Positions 1 to 12,147 of a DNA stretch of 64,000 nucleotides are shown here, one piece after another. Position 1 is the stretch's first letter. Every line of letters starts with the position of its first letter. The translations under genes and the position numbers were made by a program. The notes under the pieces were generated by a model, which saw only the letters and a list, made by a program, of their open reading frames with translations, was not told the origin of the DNA and searched no databases. The stretch is from Schizosaccharomyces osmophilus (taxonomy: Eukaryota; Ascomycota; Schizosaccharomycetes; Schizosaccharomycetales; Schizosaccharomycetaceae), in contig NC_079238.1 in the NCBI RefSeq assembly GCF_027921745.1, positions 4,526,001 through 4,590,000 on the forward strand, read 5' to 3'.

Positions 1-1402
1 TTACATGGATACAGAAGTTTACGCAGATGAGTGTTTGCAGATGAAGTCAGTTGAGGTTACTGATAAACGTGTTAACTTGGGCGTTTGGGTAATAAAGAAT
101 CTATTTTTTCCTTTTATCGACGTTGAGCTTCAGCGAGACGCTAGATTCAGAAAAAATGTTGAGATGATAAGAGCGAATGTGCAAAAGCAATCAGAAACGG
201 TGGAGAGGGACAAAAATAGAAACTCTCTTACAATGCCTGTTGCACTTTCACCCTTGAAATTGCGACCTAGACCGTCTACTATGTTCTTTCCAAATGAACC
301 AGTAACTCCAGCTAGTCCTCAGTTTTCCCCTACCTCCTTTCCTATGGATCAGTTTAGTGATAACCAGCCTCAGTCCCCTTTTCACCCTTCTTCACATAAT
401 CCGATATATACATCCGCTGAGACAGAAAATTTGATGAATGCTCCTGATTACTTCTCAATACCTACGAGCAAACCACAAGCTGAGTCTGCAATCGTAAAAA
501 CGAAGGAAATAGGCTCGCCCAGGCATGAGGGATCTTTTATGGGACGTTTAAAAAAATTTGGCAGATCAAGGTCTTCTAGGAATCTTTCTTTAGGGACGCC
601 TAAATCGCCAGCTGAGCGTTTACCATTCAACAAATCCATAAGCCTAAATCCAACTCTTAATCCGGCCGCACCTCAAGTAAATTCAGAAACAAGAAATGCG
701 GACAATGCACCTAGTTCAAGCTCCTCTTTTTTTAACGGAAATCCGGCACCAGCTCCCACTCAAACACAGAAACCTATGAGAACAGTCAGCGATTTAATCG
801 AAAGCTTACATGAGCAGTATGTTAATAAGAAGCCAGATGAGAGTATAAATACATCCTTAAAGCAGCCTTTCACTGATTTTACTCCACAATTGGATTTGTC
901 AAAACAGATAACGGTTATCATCAGTGAAGAATCCCGTGAGGCAGGGAGTTCAAAAGATATTTTTTGCTCTACCATAGGTAATATGGAGAATGATGCTGAT
1001 GTATTGGAGAAAGTAATGCCTTATTGGTTAGGAAAGCTCCTTTTAATGAACGATGTTCCTTCGAAGAACAGTCCGACGATTGGCTTTTCGATCCAGCCGA
1101 ATCCAAACTCAAAGCTACCTTCAATAGTAAATGAAACGACTCGTTTGAGTGCGAATTCCATGCTTCGTGTCCAAAAGATATTGGATTATACACAAAGCAA
1201 AATCAGTCAACTTGTTCCGAACATGAATGGTCAGTTAGAGATTCGCTGTAAAGACATTGTTGTTACTCCTAAAATGACCATAGCTACCGTCAAGACGAGA
1301 ATTTGGCGTTCGGGAGATGATGTTCTCTTTCAGTACAATATAAATCCGGATACGGTCGATGAAGTTGTTGAAGGAACCCAAAAGTTGGACATTACAGGCT
1401 AA
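1..1402 (+). CDS. bun107: WDR48/UAF1-like deubiquitinase activator, C-terminal part (5' end outside window)
   Basis: The reading frame is already open at base 1, so only the last ~466 codons are present. The WD40 propeller expected upstream is outside the window. Residues near the start (NLGVWVIKNLFFPF) resemble the ancillary segment after the WDR48 propeller. A long Ser/Pro-rich disordered linker follows. The C-terminus (PYWLGKLLLMNDVP, then RLSANSMLRVQKILDYTQ) matches the SUMO-like domains of WDR48/UAF1. In S. pombe, Bun107 with Bun62 binds and activates the deubiquitinase Ubp9 and targets it to cell tips and septum. The gene converges on dcc1, as in S. pombe cosmid SPAC31A2. Identity rests on these C-terminal motifs plus synteny. 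Confidence 0.82.
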   Translation, partial: YMDTEVYADECLQMKSVEVTDKRVNLGVWVIKNLFFPFIDVELQRDARFRKNVEMIRANVQKQSETVERDKNRNSLTMPVALSPLKLRPRPSTMFFPNEPVTPASPQFSPTSFPMDQFSDNQPQSPFHPSSHNPIYTSAETENLMNAPDYFSIPTSKPQAESAIVKTKEIGSPRHEGSFMGRLKKFGRSRSSRNLSLGTPKSPAERLPFNKSISLNPTLNPAAPQVNSETRNADNAPSSSSSFFNGNPAPAPTQTQKPMRTVSDLIESLHEQYVNKKPDESINTSLKQPFTDFTPQLDLSKQITVIISEESREAGSSKDIFCSTIGNMENDADVLEKVMPYWLGKLLLMNDVPSKNSPTIGFSIQPNPNSKLPSIVNETTRLSANSMLRVQKILDYTQSKISQLVPNMNGQLEIRCKDIVVTPKMTIATVKTRIWRSGDDVLFQYNINPDTVDEVVEGTQKLDITG

Positions 1403-1514
1403 TATTCCATTACGACGAATTGTGTTACTAAATTTTTATTATGTTATAATGTTTTGAATTCATTTGTTTTATTATGCTATTTAGCATTGCTGAGGCAATG
1501 AAATGCTAATTAAA

Positions 1515-2748
1515 TTACCAAGTACTTCTACTATTTATATACACACCGTTTTTCGTAACTTGCTTTCTGCCATATTTTAAAAGTAGAGCTTCTACTTTGC
1601 TTTTGTCTACCGCTAAAGTTTCAACAAACGGCCATATTTCGTCATATAGCCATTTGGATTTGGCTTGAAATAAAACTTGAAAACAGCGAGTAGGGTCCCG
1701 AGGTAGCTGAGAGGAAGAAAAATACTGTATCATGTCGGCGCCTGTATAAAAATAGAATCCCTAAATCGTTAGCTGTAGGAAAACAAAGTGCTAATACCTT
1801 TAGGATATCTAGTGACACAAGATCCTTGCAATTCTCAGGAAGCTTTTCTCTCCATTTTAATAGAAACCGAGAAATCTCTATGGTGATGACATCTTCCAAT
1901 AAAAAACGACCAATCCAAAAGCAAACCAGACTTTTGTTAATGACGACTGTGTCCACTGGGCTCAAGAAAGGAGTTCTTGAGATACTCCACAAAACTGAGA
2001 TTATAGCATCGGTATCAATTTCATCTGCCCTAGCTAATTCTTTGAACTTTTCAACATTGATAGTGGAGAAGTCGGCACGAAGTTGGTGGATTACCGCGAA
2101 TATCCAATCCATGAGTGTCATGATATAAGAAGGGGACATCCTGTAAAGAGTATTATCTTTCTTCATAATAAAATTTGATCCTAAAAAGGATTTTATTTCG
2201 TTTTCACTAGCTGGTACTTGACAAATAAATTCTTGGAAGGATATCGATGAAGGAATCTGCTTGTCAACAATTGGTTCACAGCTTACTGTATCTCTTCTTA
2301 CCTTCTCAAAAGCATCTTCATCCCAATAGGAAATTTTGTCTTCAATTATGATGGACCCATAAATCTGTTCAAGTTCCAAGTAGCTATGTTTTGAATCTTG
2401 CAAAGTCCATTCCGAGGGATGAGAGGACTGAAAGAGCAATAATGAGTTGGATTGAATTAATTGGCGAACAGAATATGTACTATTACTCGTGCACAAAACC
2501 GAGGATTTCGAGTCTGACCCTGCTTTCAAAACTACTCTAGAATGACTGTTAGCAAGCAATAATAATTGAACTCCGTTTTCGTCTTAGTGAGAAAGGGAAA
2601 TTTTATCTAGCTTTCCATACTGTTCATCTGGATTTTGTTCTATTATATTTTGTAGTTCCTTGTCTAGCTCAAGAAGTAAAAACTCTGGCTCTTCTTCGTA
2701 TTCAGAAAACTTTAAGGGTATCCTCTGGCTTGCTGGATCTTCTTCCAT
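1515..2748 (-). CDS. dcc1: Sister chromatid cohesion protein Dcc1 (Ctf18-RFC subunit)
   Basis: Three exons on the minus strand: 2748-2621, 2536-1785 and 1741-1515, giving 368 aa with consistent phases. Dcc1 with Ctf8 joins the Ctf18 alternative clamp loader that loads or unloads PCNA and supports sister chromatid cohesion. Family landmarks are the N-terminal VVLKAGSDSKSSVLC segment followed by SNSLLLF, matching human DSCC1 and budding yeast Dcc1. The winged-helix C-terminus contains QLPRDPTRCFQVLF and ends KYGRKQVTKNGV. Intron 1 has donor GTATGG and branch GCTAAC with acceptor CTAG. Intron 2 (43 nt) needs an unusual GTTTTC donor, but only this junction restores the family sequence. It is convergent with bun107 and divergent from gef2. 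Confidence 0.88.
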
Positions 2749-3489
2749 TCCTCCTTTTAAAGATTAGAGCAAACTCCAATTTATGATAAAACTTAAATAA
2801 ATATTATCGGCGAAATGTGCTGTGCTTATGAAGGAGTTAAACTCAAACTAGAAATTGAACCGACTTCTCCAATATCAATGAATAGTATGTCTAAAAATAA
2901 ACAGGAAATAGGAGAATATAAGAATATATATTTCAAACCCTAGACCCGTCTAGCAAACAGGTCTCGTGTATCTGTTGTATGCCTTTGTCTTCAACACCTC
3001 AAATTAAAAGGTGACACCAGGTTGATACCGGTTTTCTCAAAATCCTTGTTAAGAGCTTAATTTTTTTATTTGTAAAAAAAATATTTTAGAAGTTTGCTGG
3101 TTCTTTTATGAATGATTTCGCGGGAACGAAATTGAAGTGCTTTGTTGATTCCATAATATTTCTTACCCTTTCTTTTACGCTTTCCCTGTTTACTGTAACT
3201 TTGCTTGTTTGGCCTAGAAATCAAAAAATCAGAGGACACAATCGTCTTTCTCTATTCTATTCATCGTTGTAATAGTCTCTTTTGGTGCTGCTACATGAAC
3301 GCAAGTTAAGCTGTACGTTGTTCCCTCAATTTTGGTGTGCATTCTTTTTGGTTACTCTAATTCAATTTTGTTAATTTTCAATTCAACTTAAAGTCTGTTC
3401 GTTACATATTTGTTCAGATTGGGTCTTTTGGTTTACTGTACAATACTAACATTACGATTAATTTCTTTTATTAAATTTATACACGGACG
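2749..3489. promoter_or_regulatory. Divergent intergenic region dcc1/gef2
   Basis: These 741 bp separate the start codons of dcc1 (minus) and gef2 (plus), so both promoters must lie here. The sequence is AT-rich with no long ORF and no recognisable RNA gene. I see no distinctive regulatory site that I would defend. Confidence 0.5.
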
Positions 3490-6400
3490 ATGTCTCCTGA
3501 AGTTTCCCCTCATGATACAATTAATTCTATTCAATATGGTGGACTCTGGATTTTCAGAAACCTAGCATCGCAAAGCCCATCTTTTCAAGAGCAGCTTTCG
3601 TTTTGCACATTCTTCCATCCGAAGATTGGGATTACCCTCTTAGCTTTTGCGATTATTGAAGACAACACGCTAGCTGTTTTTGCGTTATCGAAGTTAGGTC
3701 CGGATGCATTTACGTTACCATACTCCTTTTTCTCAAGATTAGAAGAACTTTTTGAAATGATTGGGCTTCACTTGGATTTTCAGGAGGACCGTAGAGAAGC
3801 TGCCCTTTGTGCATATGAATTTCTATGTACTGATTCAGCTTCAATATATACGGAAGAAAATTGGTTGGAGGCTGCCATTGATCCAGGATATGCGGAGTAT
3901 GTGTTTTCCACGATCGATGTGTTTCAATCTGAAGCATTACTTCATGAGTTATTATCAATTGGACCCACTACTGTATTTCACGAATTTACGGTTGATGTTT
4001 TGCTGGAGGGTATTATGAATGATGGTTGGTGGGCGGATCCTTATACAAAACCATGGCGCTCGTTTTTAGGAAATCATTATATATGTGAGAAGGACCGTAG
4101 GAAGGTCAACAGTCCTACTCCGAGTATTGCCTCTGGTTCTGCAGCGGGTAATATGTCGTCTGTCTGGAAAAAGAAAAACCTTCTTTTCGAACTGATGCGA
4201 ACAGAAAGTACCTATGTTACACGTCTCAGGCATTTATTGAACGATTATGTAGTACCGTTGCGAAGTTCAGCGAAGTCATCAAAGAAGCTAATAGGACTTT
4301 ATGAAATCAACACCATGTTCCCTCCAAATTTAACAAAGCTGATACAAATAAATTCAGCGTTTTTGGATGAAATTGAAGCAATCATGGCTGAATTGGACGA
4401 AGACAGCGACTCTGCGGATGATATAACTGACGATTTTGATTTAAGGATGGCAACTTGTCTCTGCAACCATTTTCAGGTGTTTGCTCAGCATTATCCCCGT
4501 TACCTTGAGCAAAGCAAGGATTTTGGTGAGGTATTAAACGCTGCTTCAAAAAACCCAAAGTTTTTGGACTTTATCGATAAAATAAAAGTAAAAGCAAACC
4601 GTAATGTAAGTCTAAGCCAACTAATTATGGAGCCTGTACAAAGGATCCCTCGGTATTTCCTTTTTCTGGAGCAAATCATTACGCTTACTCTTGATGGACC
4701 TCCTCAAGGAACTTATATGCATGCAATGGAGACTGTTCATAACATTGCCGAGATGCCCGTCGTTGATGCCGAAGAGCGCTCGAAAGTTTTTGCTGGTCTT
4801 CAATATATTATTCCAAATCTTGCCCCGAATCTGATATCAAATTCCCGAGATTTACTTGATTGTGTTGATGTTAATCGCGAAATTTGGAAAAGCGGTCAGC
4901 TTTCCCTCGTTCCATATACAATTTTACTATTCACAGATTGCATTTGCCTACTAAAAAGAAACTCAAAAGCATCTTTAGCTGATGTAATTTTGGAATTGAA
5001 GGAGACATTTGTATTACCAAAGTCATTTTCCAGAGAGAAGAGTGCACAGTATGTTGCTTGGAATTATATTGATAACATTGAGTTGACGAGAGGCATTGAT
5101 GAAGACTGTACATTATGGCTTATATCTAAGTCAGCATCCGCATTCCCCTTTTTTAGTGAATTTCCTCTTATTAAATTTGTTTCATCGAATGGTAAACTTC
5201 CCTTTGAAAGTTTTCTACGTTCTTTTCAGCAAGCTTTAGCGTTCCGCAAGACTCAAAGAATGCTTGTTACTAGCCGCAGTTTTAACGATTTTACTATTTT
5301 CTACAGTTGCTTCACGCCTGTATCCTATGAAAAAGAAAAACATCGGTCTTCGATTATATGTGTTTGCAATGATGAGTATAATTCCTATAATTCTGAGTCT
5401 TTTCTCTGTGAGGGTAATGTTGTTTTGAATATTCAGAGGCAAAATGAAGGATTCTTAGTGGAAGCCTTAACATGGTTGGGTTTTGACTTGCCTTCAAGAT
5501 TATTTGTTTCGGATGCGGGTATAGAAAAATATATTTCTGAGTATTTGATTACAATCAAGCGCATGCTTTCTAGCCCTTTTTCTAATCGATGTTTTTCACA
5601 GTACGACCTTTATGACAATATTCTTCAGTACCTCTTGCTTTCTAAAAGCAATCCCAAGAAAGGAAGGCTTTCGTTGGTCGGACGTCCATCCAGTCCTATT
5701 AAATGGGCATCTGCTTTAAAAGGAACATATGGAGCCAAGGGATATTCCAAATCGTATGCTACACTTCCGTCACAAAAACATAGCAGCAATGACACAAACT
5801 TTGATCCAAAAAGGTCATTCGGAAATATAGCGATGTTGCCTACAAATATTTCATTTGAAACTATCCTTGAAACTTTAAAAAGCTTTAAAACAATCTTCTT
5901 GGGAATTACAGGTAAGATTATCTGCAAAATGCGTTACACGAATATTTTTTAAAAGCATTGCTAACTCAATAGAAGATTATGGCGCATTGTTGAAAGAAGT
6001 TTCGCCTATTGAAAGCCAGCAACTTGAAGTTTTAATGGGAGACGTTACTAGAGAAACACCAGACTTCGAGCGCATACAACGGCTTCCCGGAGCACATATA
6101 TACTTCTTATTTTGGAAGTATTTGAAACTTTGTGTTGTTAAAAAATACGGTTCTTTGTTGCCCTCAATGTTCATGCAGCGCTTGAGCAATCATGGATATA
6201 CAGGTAAGACCCTATTCACAATTCAATAGTCTAACGTAGTAGATTTGTCATATAACCTAAAAACTTCATTGAAAAAGATAGAAGCTTGTTTACAAGAGCT
6301 CCCGCAGCAAAATTCACGAACTCTGGATGCAGTCCTTGATATCATTTCAGAGTTACTTTTAGGGTTACCTCTTAGGGACCAGTGTGAAATGCTTGTCGAG

Positions 6401-6901
6401 CAAATGGCGAGCGTACTTTCTCCTCCTTTATATCGTAGAAGTGCCATCGAAGTGATACGTTTTATGACATATTATTACGACCAATTATTCAAAAAGGATA
6501 CCCTCGATCCGCTATGTTCCCCGTCGTCAAAGAATGCTGAACGTTATGGGCAAAAAGAATACGAGGAGCAAGCATCTCAGCAAGTTAATGAATCTTTCAT
6601 GGCCAAGGAAGTCATTCCTGGTAAAGTGGATCTTAAGGACTATGAGCATCTTCGGCAAAATTACCATATGACTCTTGCAAAGATAGCTCAAGTAAACAAA
6701 CGGATCAGCGGAAGTAAAGAGGCAATGCCCGTTTTATACGATCAATTAACACATGATTTGAAGCTAATTAAGCAGTCTATTCAAGCAAATCTAGCTCGAA
6801 AACGATGTGAATTAGATATTGCTAAGTGGACATTGAAGGAGTATGAAGATGCCAAACAGAAGTTGCCTAACAATGATTGCAAAATGGAGTTTTTTCTATA
6901 G
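3490..6901 (+). CDS. gef2: Rho guanine nucleotide exchange factor Gef2
   Basis: Three exons: 3490-5911, 5973-6203 and 6243-6901, totalling 1,103 aa, close to the S. pombe protein. The Dbl-homology domain spans about residues 225-445; its start is ELMRTESTYVTRLRHLL and its hallmark helix is MEPVQRIPRYFLFLEQI. A PH-like region follows, and the C-terminus carries predicted helical and coiled-coil segments. In S. pombe, Gef2 works at medial nodes with Mid1, Plo1 and Nod1 to place the contractile ring, and it activates Rho GTPases. Both introns start GTAAGA; intron 1 ends TAACTCAATAG. Intron 2 ends in a tandem acceptor (GTAGTAG), so exon 3 may start at 6240 or 6243. Either choice keeps the frame and differs by one residue. 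Position next to dcc1 agrees with S. pombe. Confidence 0.9.
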
Positions 6902-7388
6902 TCTATAGTTCAAAAACACGCTTATAATGATGTGGGTACTTACAGACCGCGAAAAGTTACGCTTAAGTAAAATGTCAATGAAGAAATGATTAGTTAAAAG
7001 TTCAAAGTTCATGATAATCATTCTAATACAAACGAACGAAATTCTTCACTCTTTTGGTAAATTCAATCTTGTATGGTTATAGGGAATATGGTAATGTAGA
7101 TAAAGTACAAATTGGATACCCATTGCATAGAGCCATTTTTAGAAATGAGAAATCCATTCAGCGTAGCTTTATGAGAATGAGAACTAATGTAATTGAATAA
7201 TCCACAAGTCAACAATTGTAGAAAAGAACGGAGGAAAAAAGATGTATGGAGAGTGTTATTAATAACCTTCATGAAAAGAGAATTTAGCTAAAGGCGTAAA
7301 CGAGAAAGGACATCAGGCATGGCATGCACTTGTCTCTAAACTAAATCATAAGCGAATACAAAATATAGGGCTTAAAACAAGAAACAAC
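6902..7388. other. Convergent intergenic region gef2/pre9
   Basis: These 487 bp between two convergent stop codons presumably hold both 3' untranslated regions. No conserved ORF, tRNA or repeat was seen. Confidence 0.5.
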
Positions 7389-8147
7389 TTAAGCACGTTC
7401 AGATTGAGGTTGAGCATCACTTTGACACTTTGTAAGGACTTCGTTAATTTCCTTGGGTCTAAGGATCTTGCAGACCATTCGCCCTTTTTCTTCATCTTTA
7501 GAAATGGTTGCAAATTCAATTTTTTCATCTGTAAGCGAGTTGTTGTCAAGAGTTTTTCCTAAGAACTTCACAGCCATTGCACAGGCCTCTTCTAAATTGA
7601 TATCTTCTTTATATTCCTGACGCATTAAACTTTGGATGCTTGTGCTGTTACCTCCAATACTATTTGCTTGCCAGTTTCCGTAATTTCCAGACGGATTGGA
7701 TTGGAATAATTGATAACCATGAATATGATCCCATCCTGCATACAAAAAGGAGACACCAAAAGGACGCAAACCACCGTACTGAGTGTATCCCTGTTTTAAG
7801 TCACAAACACGTCGCACTAGTTGCTCACATGGCATTTCTTCGTTAAATGTTTGTAAATACTGCTGACCAACTCTTCTAGCATAATTAATTAAAATATTGG
7901 CATCTGCAGTAAGACCAGCTACAGCACAAACCATGTTGTCTCCAATATGATAAAGCTTCTCAGCCGATTCTTCTTGTTCAAGCAATTTACTGGTAACCTT
8001 CTTCTCGGCTGCTAAAACAATACCATCCTTAGCAACAATTCCTAAAGCAACACCAGCGTGATTGATGGCTTCCAAGGCATATTCTACTTGATACAGACGT
8101 CCTTCAGGAGAAAAAATGGTAGTACGAGAATCGTAACTTCTAGACAT
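7389..8147 (-). CDS. pre9: 20S proteasome alpha-3 subunit (Pre9/PSMA4 type)
   Basis: Single exon of 252 aa. It begins MSRSYDSRTTIFSPEGRLYQVEYA, the alpha-subunit N-terminal signature that forms the gate of the 20S ring. The fold continues with GIVAKDGIVLAAEKK, GLTADANILIN and TQYGGLRPFGVSFLYAGWD. Alpha subunits have no catalytic threonine, as seen here. The closest family is alpha-3 (PSMA4; yeast Pre9), with the usual acidic and lysine-containing C-terminal extension. The subunit acts in nuclear and cytoplasmic protein degradation. Its place between gef2 and dre4 matches SPAC31A2.17c/SPAC13C5.01c, as I recall. The start is the only ATG giving the conserved N-terminus. Confidence 0.93.
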   Translation of the reverse strand: MSRSYDSRTTIFSPEGRLYQVEYALEAINHAGVALGIVAKDGIVLAAEKKVTSKLLEQEESAEKLYHIGDNMVCAVAGLTADANILINYARRVGQQYLQTFNEEMPCEQLVRRVCDLKQGYTQYGGLRPFGVSFLYAGWDHIHGYQLFQSNPSGNYGNWQANSIGGNSTSIQSLMRQEYKEDINLEEACAMAVKFLGKTLDNNSLTDEKIEFATISKDEEKGRMVCKILRPKEINEVLTKCQSDAQPQSERA

Positions 8148-8609
8148 GATGGTTTTGGCTAACGTGAAGTTTCTAAAGATTCTTCATTTCATCCACATTA
8201 GGAATTTACAAGCGTACTGTAAACCTCAGTAAGTAGTATACCGCATGCAACCATATCGGTGAAACTAGATAAGGCGAACGTTTTATAACGTTAGTAAACA
8301 AAATTGCAAATGGATTCAATTTTTATGTGAAGAGCTTCAGGAAAGCTTACCATAGGTCCGGATATTCCTAATACTTCATGGATAATTAATTCTAAGAAGA
8401 CAAACTTCAATTAAAGAGCTCTAGAAAAGAATGAAGTCAGGACGTACTTGCATTGTTAAGTTTCCTGCGAAAGGGAACAAAAGAAGAATTTTATATATTA
8501 AATTAATTAAATGATTGACTTAAAACTGTTTAATAGATGATATGAAGTAACATCACAGTGTATTCTACCTAACCTTTGCCTACAACTGAATGAACATTTA
8601 AACAATATA
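8148..8609. promoter_or_regulatory. Divergent intergenic region pre9/dre4
   Basis: These 462 bp must carry the promoters of the minus-strand proteasome gene and the plus-strand dre4. No ORF or motif stands out. Confidence 0.45.
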
Positions 8610-9968
8610 ATGGAGGGATCATTGCCCCCTGGATGGACTGAACATAAAGGTATATATTCAAAATTTTATATTATCCTTGCTAACAGAGAGTAGCACCCAA
8701 TGGAATTCCTTATTATTGGAATGCTGAACTAGCAAAAAGTACTTACAAACGTCCTATCTGGCCTGATGAGCAAAAAAAAGCCTCTGATTCCATTTATTTA
8801 AAACAAGAAGAGATAAAGGGTGTTGAAGAGACATCAGGATCTGAAGATACTGAAGAAAAACGCAAGTTTGACCGTGAACTTCGAAAGCAATCTTTTGATA
8901 GGCCAAAGTACAAGTAAGTGAACCAGCAGAACTACATTGATGTGAAGAATATCATTAACAGTGCTAAGAAAATCTATACCTGGATCAAGTGTTTGGGTCA
9001 TTATTACAACGAAGAGAAATCGATATTTTTTTCATAATACTGAGACTCATGAATCAACTTGGCTGCCTCCGCAAGAACTCTTGGATATCGTTCTAACTTT
9101 ACGGCTTCCAAAACGGAAATTGAAAAGTAAATTTCAATCAAATGCCGCTGAAGTGTCTACAGGTTCCGGAAATTATAACAATGTTGTTACAAAAGGTGGA
9201 CTGGACGAGCATCCTGAACGCCAACACGAGACAACGAGTCTCTCTGAGGATGAGGGCGAAGAAGAAGAATCCGTTGAAGAAGTCGTTGAAACCGAGAATG
9301 AAGAAGGCGAGGAGAATTTGAGCGAAAACGGCGAAAATGAAAATATAGAGTTTGGTGAAGAAGATTTCCTGTTTCAACTTCAAGAAATGGAAGGAAATGT
9401 TCAAGGGGATGATGTTTTGCAAGAAAAAGAAGGACCTGTGATTGACCATGAAACTGCCGTTCAAATTTTCAAACAGCTTTTGAAGGACAAAAGTGTAGAT
9501 GTTTACCAAACTTGGGAATTTACATATCCGAAACTAATAGATGATGAACGATTTCGAATTTTGGATACTGGGCAAGATCGTCGTCAAGTTTTTGAAGAGT
9601 ATTGCAAATCTGCTATTGCATCAAAGCCAGACCGCTCGTCGAAAACATCCTCCTTATTAGGTTTCTGGAATCTTTTACAGAGCTTACCGAGTACCATCTT
9701 ATGGCCCGAGTTCAAAAGGAAGTATAGAAAGTCACCTGTACTAAGTATTCCTCGTTACTCGGATAGAGATTTAGAAAAGCTCTTTCGCGAATTTCAGATT
9801 TTAAGAAATCGTCCTGTGGAAGACAGAATATATAATTTTCAAAGTCTTTGCAGATCAAAAAAAATCGACCCAAGAAGGCCCGATAGTTATAACGACAAAA
9901 TTCTGAACGATGTACGATACGCAGTAGTTAATCCTGAAGAATTACGTTCTTGGTTAGTCAATAATTAG
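8610..9968 (+). CDS. dre4: WW/FF-domain splicing factor Dre4
   Basis: Three exons: 8610-8649, 8694-8913 and 8969-9968, giving 419 aa. The first WW domain (LPPGWTEHKAPNGIPYYWN) is split by intron 1; the second (VWVIITTKRNRYFFHNTETHESTW) begins exon 3. A very acidic Glu-rich linker lies at about residues 155-220, followed by FF-like repeats (YQTWEFTYPKLIDDERFRIL). This layout is like Prp40/TCERG1/CA150 proteins that link the transcription or U1/U5 machinery. In S. pombe, dre4 is a WW-domain protein needed for pre-mRNA splicing, with an indirect DNA replication phenotype. Intron 1 ends CTAACAGAGAGTAG and intron 2 ends TTAACAGTGCTAAG. In both, the AG next to the branch point is skipped, as the phase requires. 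Confidence 0.87.
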
Positions 9969-10104
9969 TTTTTTATTAATTTTCTCTTCTTGTCTTTGAA
10001 TTGAAAAAAAAAAGTTTCTCGTCTTATAGCTTATCATTGTTTCCTGCACCGGCGCGTCGCGTTGTCATATTTGCCTTTCACCAATATCCTCTTACCTTTT
10101 TTCA

Positions 10105-11915
10105 ATGCGGATTTGGATCAAGCTGACTATAGTTTACTTTTTTTCTTTGCTTCAGAAGACATTGGCTGATTATGACTCAAAATCCATTCTAAAATTCCCT
10201 GATGTTGCATTTTCGAAAAGCCTCACAGAATTCGATTCTTTGGCTAGCGTGTACCATACTTTATCTAGAAAACCAACTTGTTATCAATCTACTGCATTTT
10301 CTCTAATGTCGGCATGCGAGGTTTTAAATACAGAACTTTCACTGGACGAACGTATTGACTACGCGATTCGATTAACAATCTGCGATCTTGAACATGCACA
10401 AATTCCAGTTCCCTATGAATGTAAAAGAGAATCACAATCTTCATGTTTAAAGCAGCTTGAATCTGTATCCTCTTGGTGGATTTCCTTCGCTAGTCATTAC
10501 CATGATATATCTCATTTATGTAAACTAGCACGGTTGGAATTTGATAAAGGTATAAGAAACTTTTTTCTTTTTGAAGCTAACAAATCAGGAATTTCTATTG
10601 AAGTCAATAGAAATATAACGTTAATCCAGAAAGATTTGTTAGAACTGCTGACATCTGAGCTCCAATATTTTCAAGACATGTCTAGCGATTTCAAGTATGA
10701 AACGATACTTGAAAATCAGAAAATGATTTCTTTATTTCAAGAAAGGACACAGCAAATGAATTTTTTGCTGGAGAATGAAAAAGCAAGTTTAATAAACTGG
10801 AAAAGCGATCAAAACGAAGTTATTATAAATCAAAAAGATTCGTTAGCACAGTCTACTGAGTTAACCCAAAGGCTCGATTCTATGAAATTTGTAGTCCATG
10901 ACCTTTTGACACAAGCTTATGAAGATCGTGAAACTTTACATGACCACTTTCAAGAAAAAGCGCTAACACAAAATGAGGATTTTCTTAAACTATTAAAAGA
11001 AAAAGCTTCGGAATTTCAAACTGACTACCATGTAACGTTGTCCTCAATTATGAGGGATACTGAAAACACGCTTCAGTTATCAATGGAAAATGAGGTTGCT
11101 CAATTTTTGAATCGGTTTTCTACTTTAACGAACAAAATCATGCATTTGGACAAAGGTTTGGATACCTTGCACGGCTCGTTTATGAAACATTCTGTAAGGA
11201 AGATGAGACTTACTTCTGGTAACATTTTGCTAATTTTCTTTAGTTGGCTCAACAAGAACAAATGTCTCAATGGAAAACAGAATTCTTCGACCTAAATAAC
11301 AGTCAGTTGGAAATTTTTAGCAAGTTTGGTTCGTTAATCAAAGTTCTGAAACCGTTTGCAGACTTTTCGCTAGCTGGTTTTACAAACTTAGCAAGCGGTA
11401 TAATTATGTTGGGTGTACTTTTGATCTACAAATTCTTGAAACTTACGCTTTCGGTCCTTAAACCACAGTCTCTCTCTCCAATATATGTTATGATAATTAC
11501 GGGTGCAATCATAGCCTGCTACAAATACTTGTATGCTTTAAACTTGATTCAAACAATTAAATTTGGGTTTTCTCTGAGCTTAAATTTCAAAAACTATGGA
11601 GTTACTGCTTTGTTTTCTATATGCTTTATATACGTTATTTACCTACTAATATCTCGTCTATTTAAAAGGTTTAAAAAACCGGAACCTGCTTCAAACCTTT
11701 TGTTACTTGCTCCACCGGAGAGTGGTCCTTTCCAAAAGCCCACTAGAAGGACAGGTCATCAAAATTGGGCTCATGAAGGATTTCCAAATAGGTATGATAA
11801 CAATCTTGTTGGCATATCCGAACCTCAATGGTTTTTTAACGATCAAAGGAAAGTTGCAAATATGAACCAGAATCAGAGCGACGATACGTTTCAACAAAAA
11901 GCTTGGTGGGAATAA
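10105..11915 (+). CDS. tht1: Nuclear fusion (karyogamy) membrane protein Tht1, KAR5 family
   Basis: Two exons, 10105-11193 and 11244-11915, 586 aa. A signal peptide at residues 1-21 (IWIKLTIVYFFSLLQ) is followed by a luminal Cys-containing domain and a long coiled coil. Three hydrophobic segments then come from exon 2 (IIMLGVLLIYKFLKL, VMIITGAIIACYKY, LFSICFIYVIYLLI), with a short basic and polar tail. This is the Kar5/Tht1/Brambleberry layout, in which an ER and nuclear-envelope protein promotes nuclear membrane fusion after mating. The intron has donor GTAAGG and branch TGCTAAT with acceptor TTTAG, in phase 0. Sequence drift is high in this family. The call relies on topology plus the matching position of S. 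pombe SPAC13C5.03. Confidence 0.82.
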
Positions 11916-12147
11916 TCCAAGGGATTCAAATTCAAATCAAAATCAGTACAACATTACGCTCATATTACATGTTTCGTTATTAAACACTCAAATTGAGCGA
12001 TTGGGTTACCGAGTGCCACTTGTTTATTGGATATCTCAAATTCTTGAAATTTATAACTCTATGTACAACATTTACAATCAACCAAATTTTTTATATCTTT
12101 ACAGGACTAGTTTATAAGTTTAATTGTTTTGGAAGCTGTGATAATTA

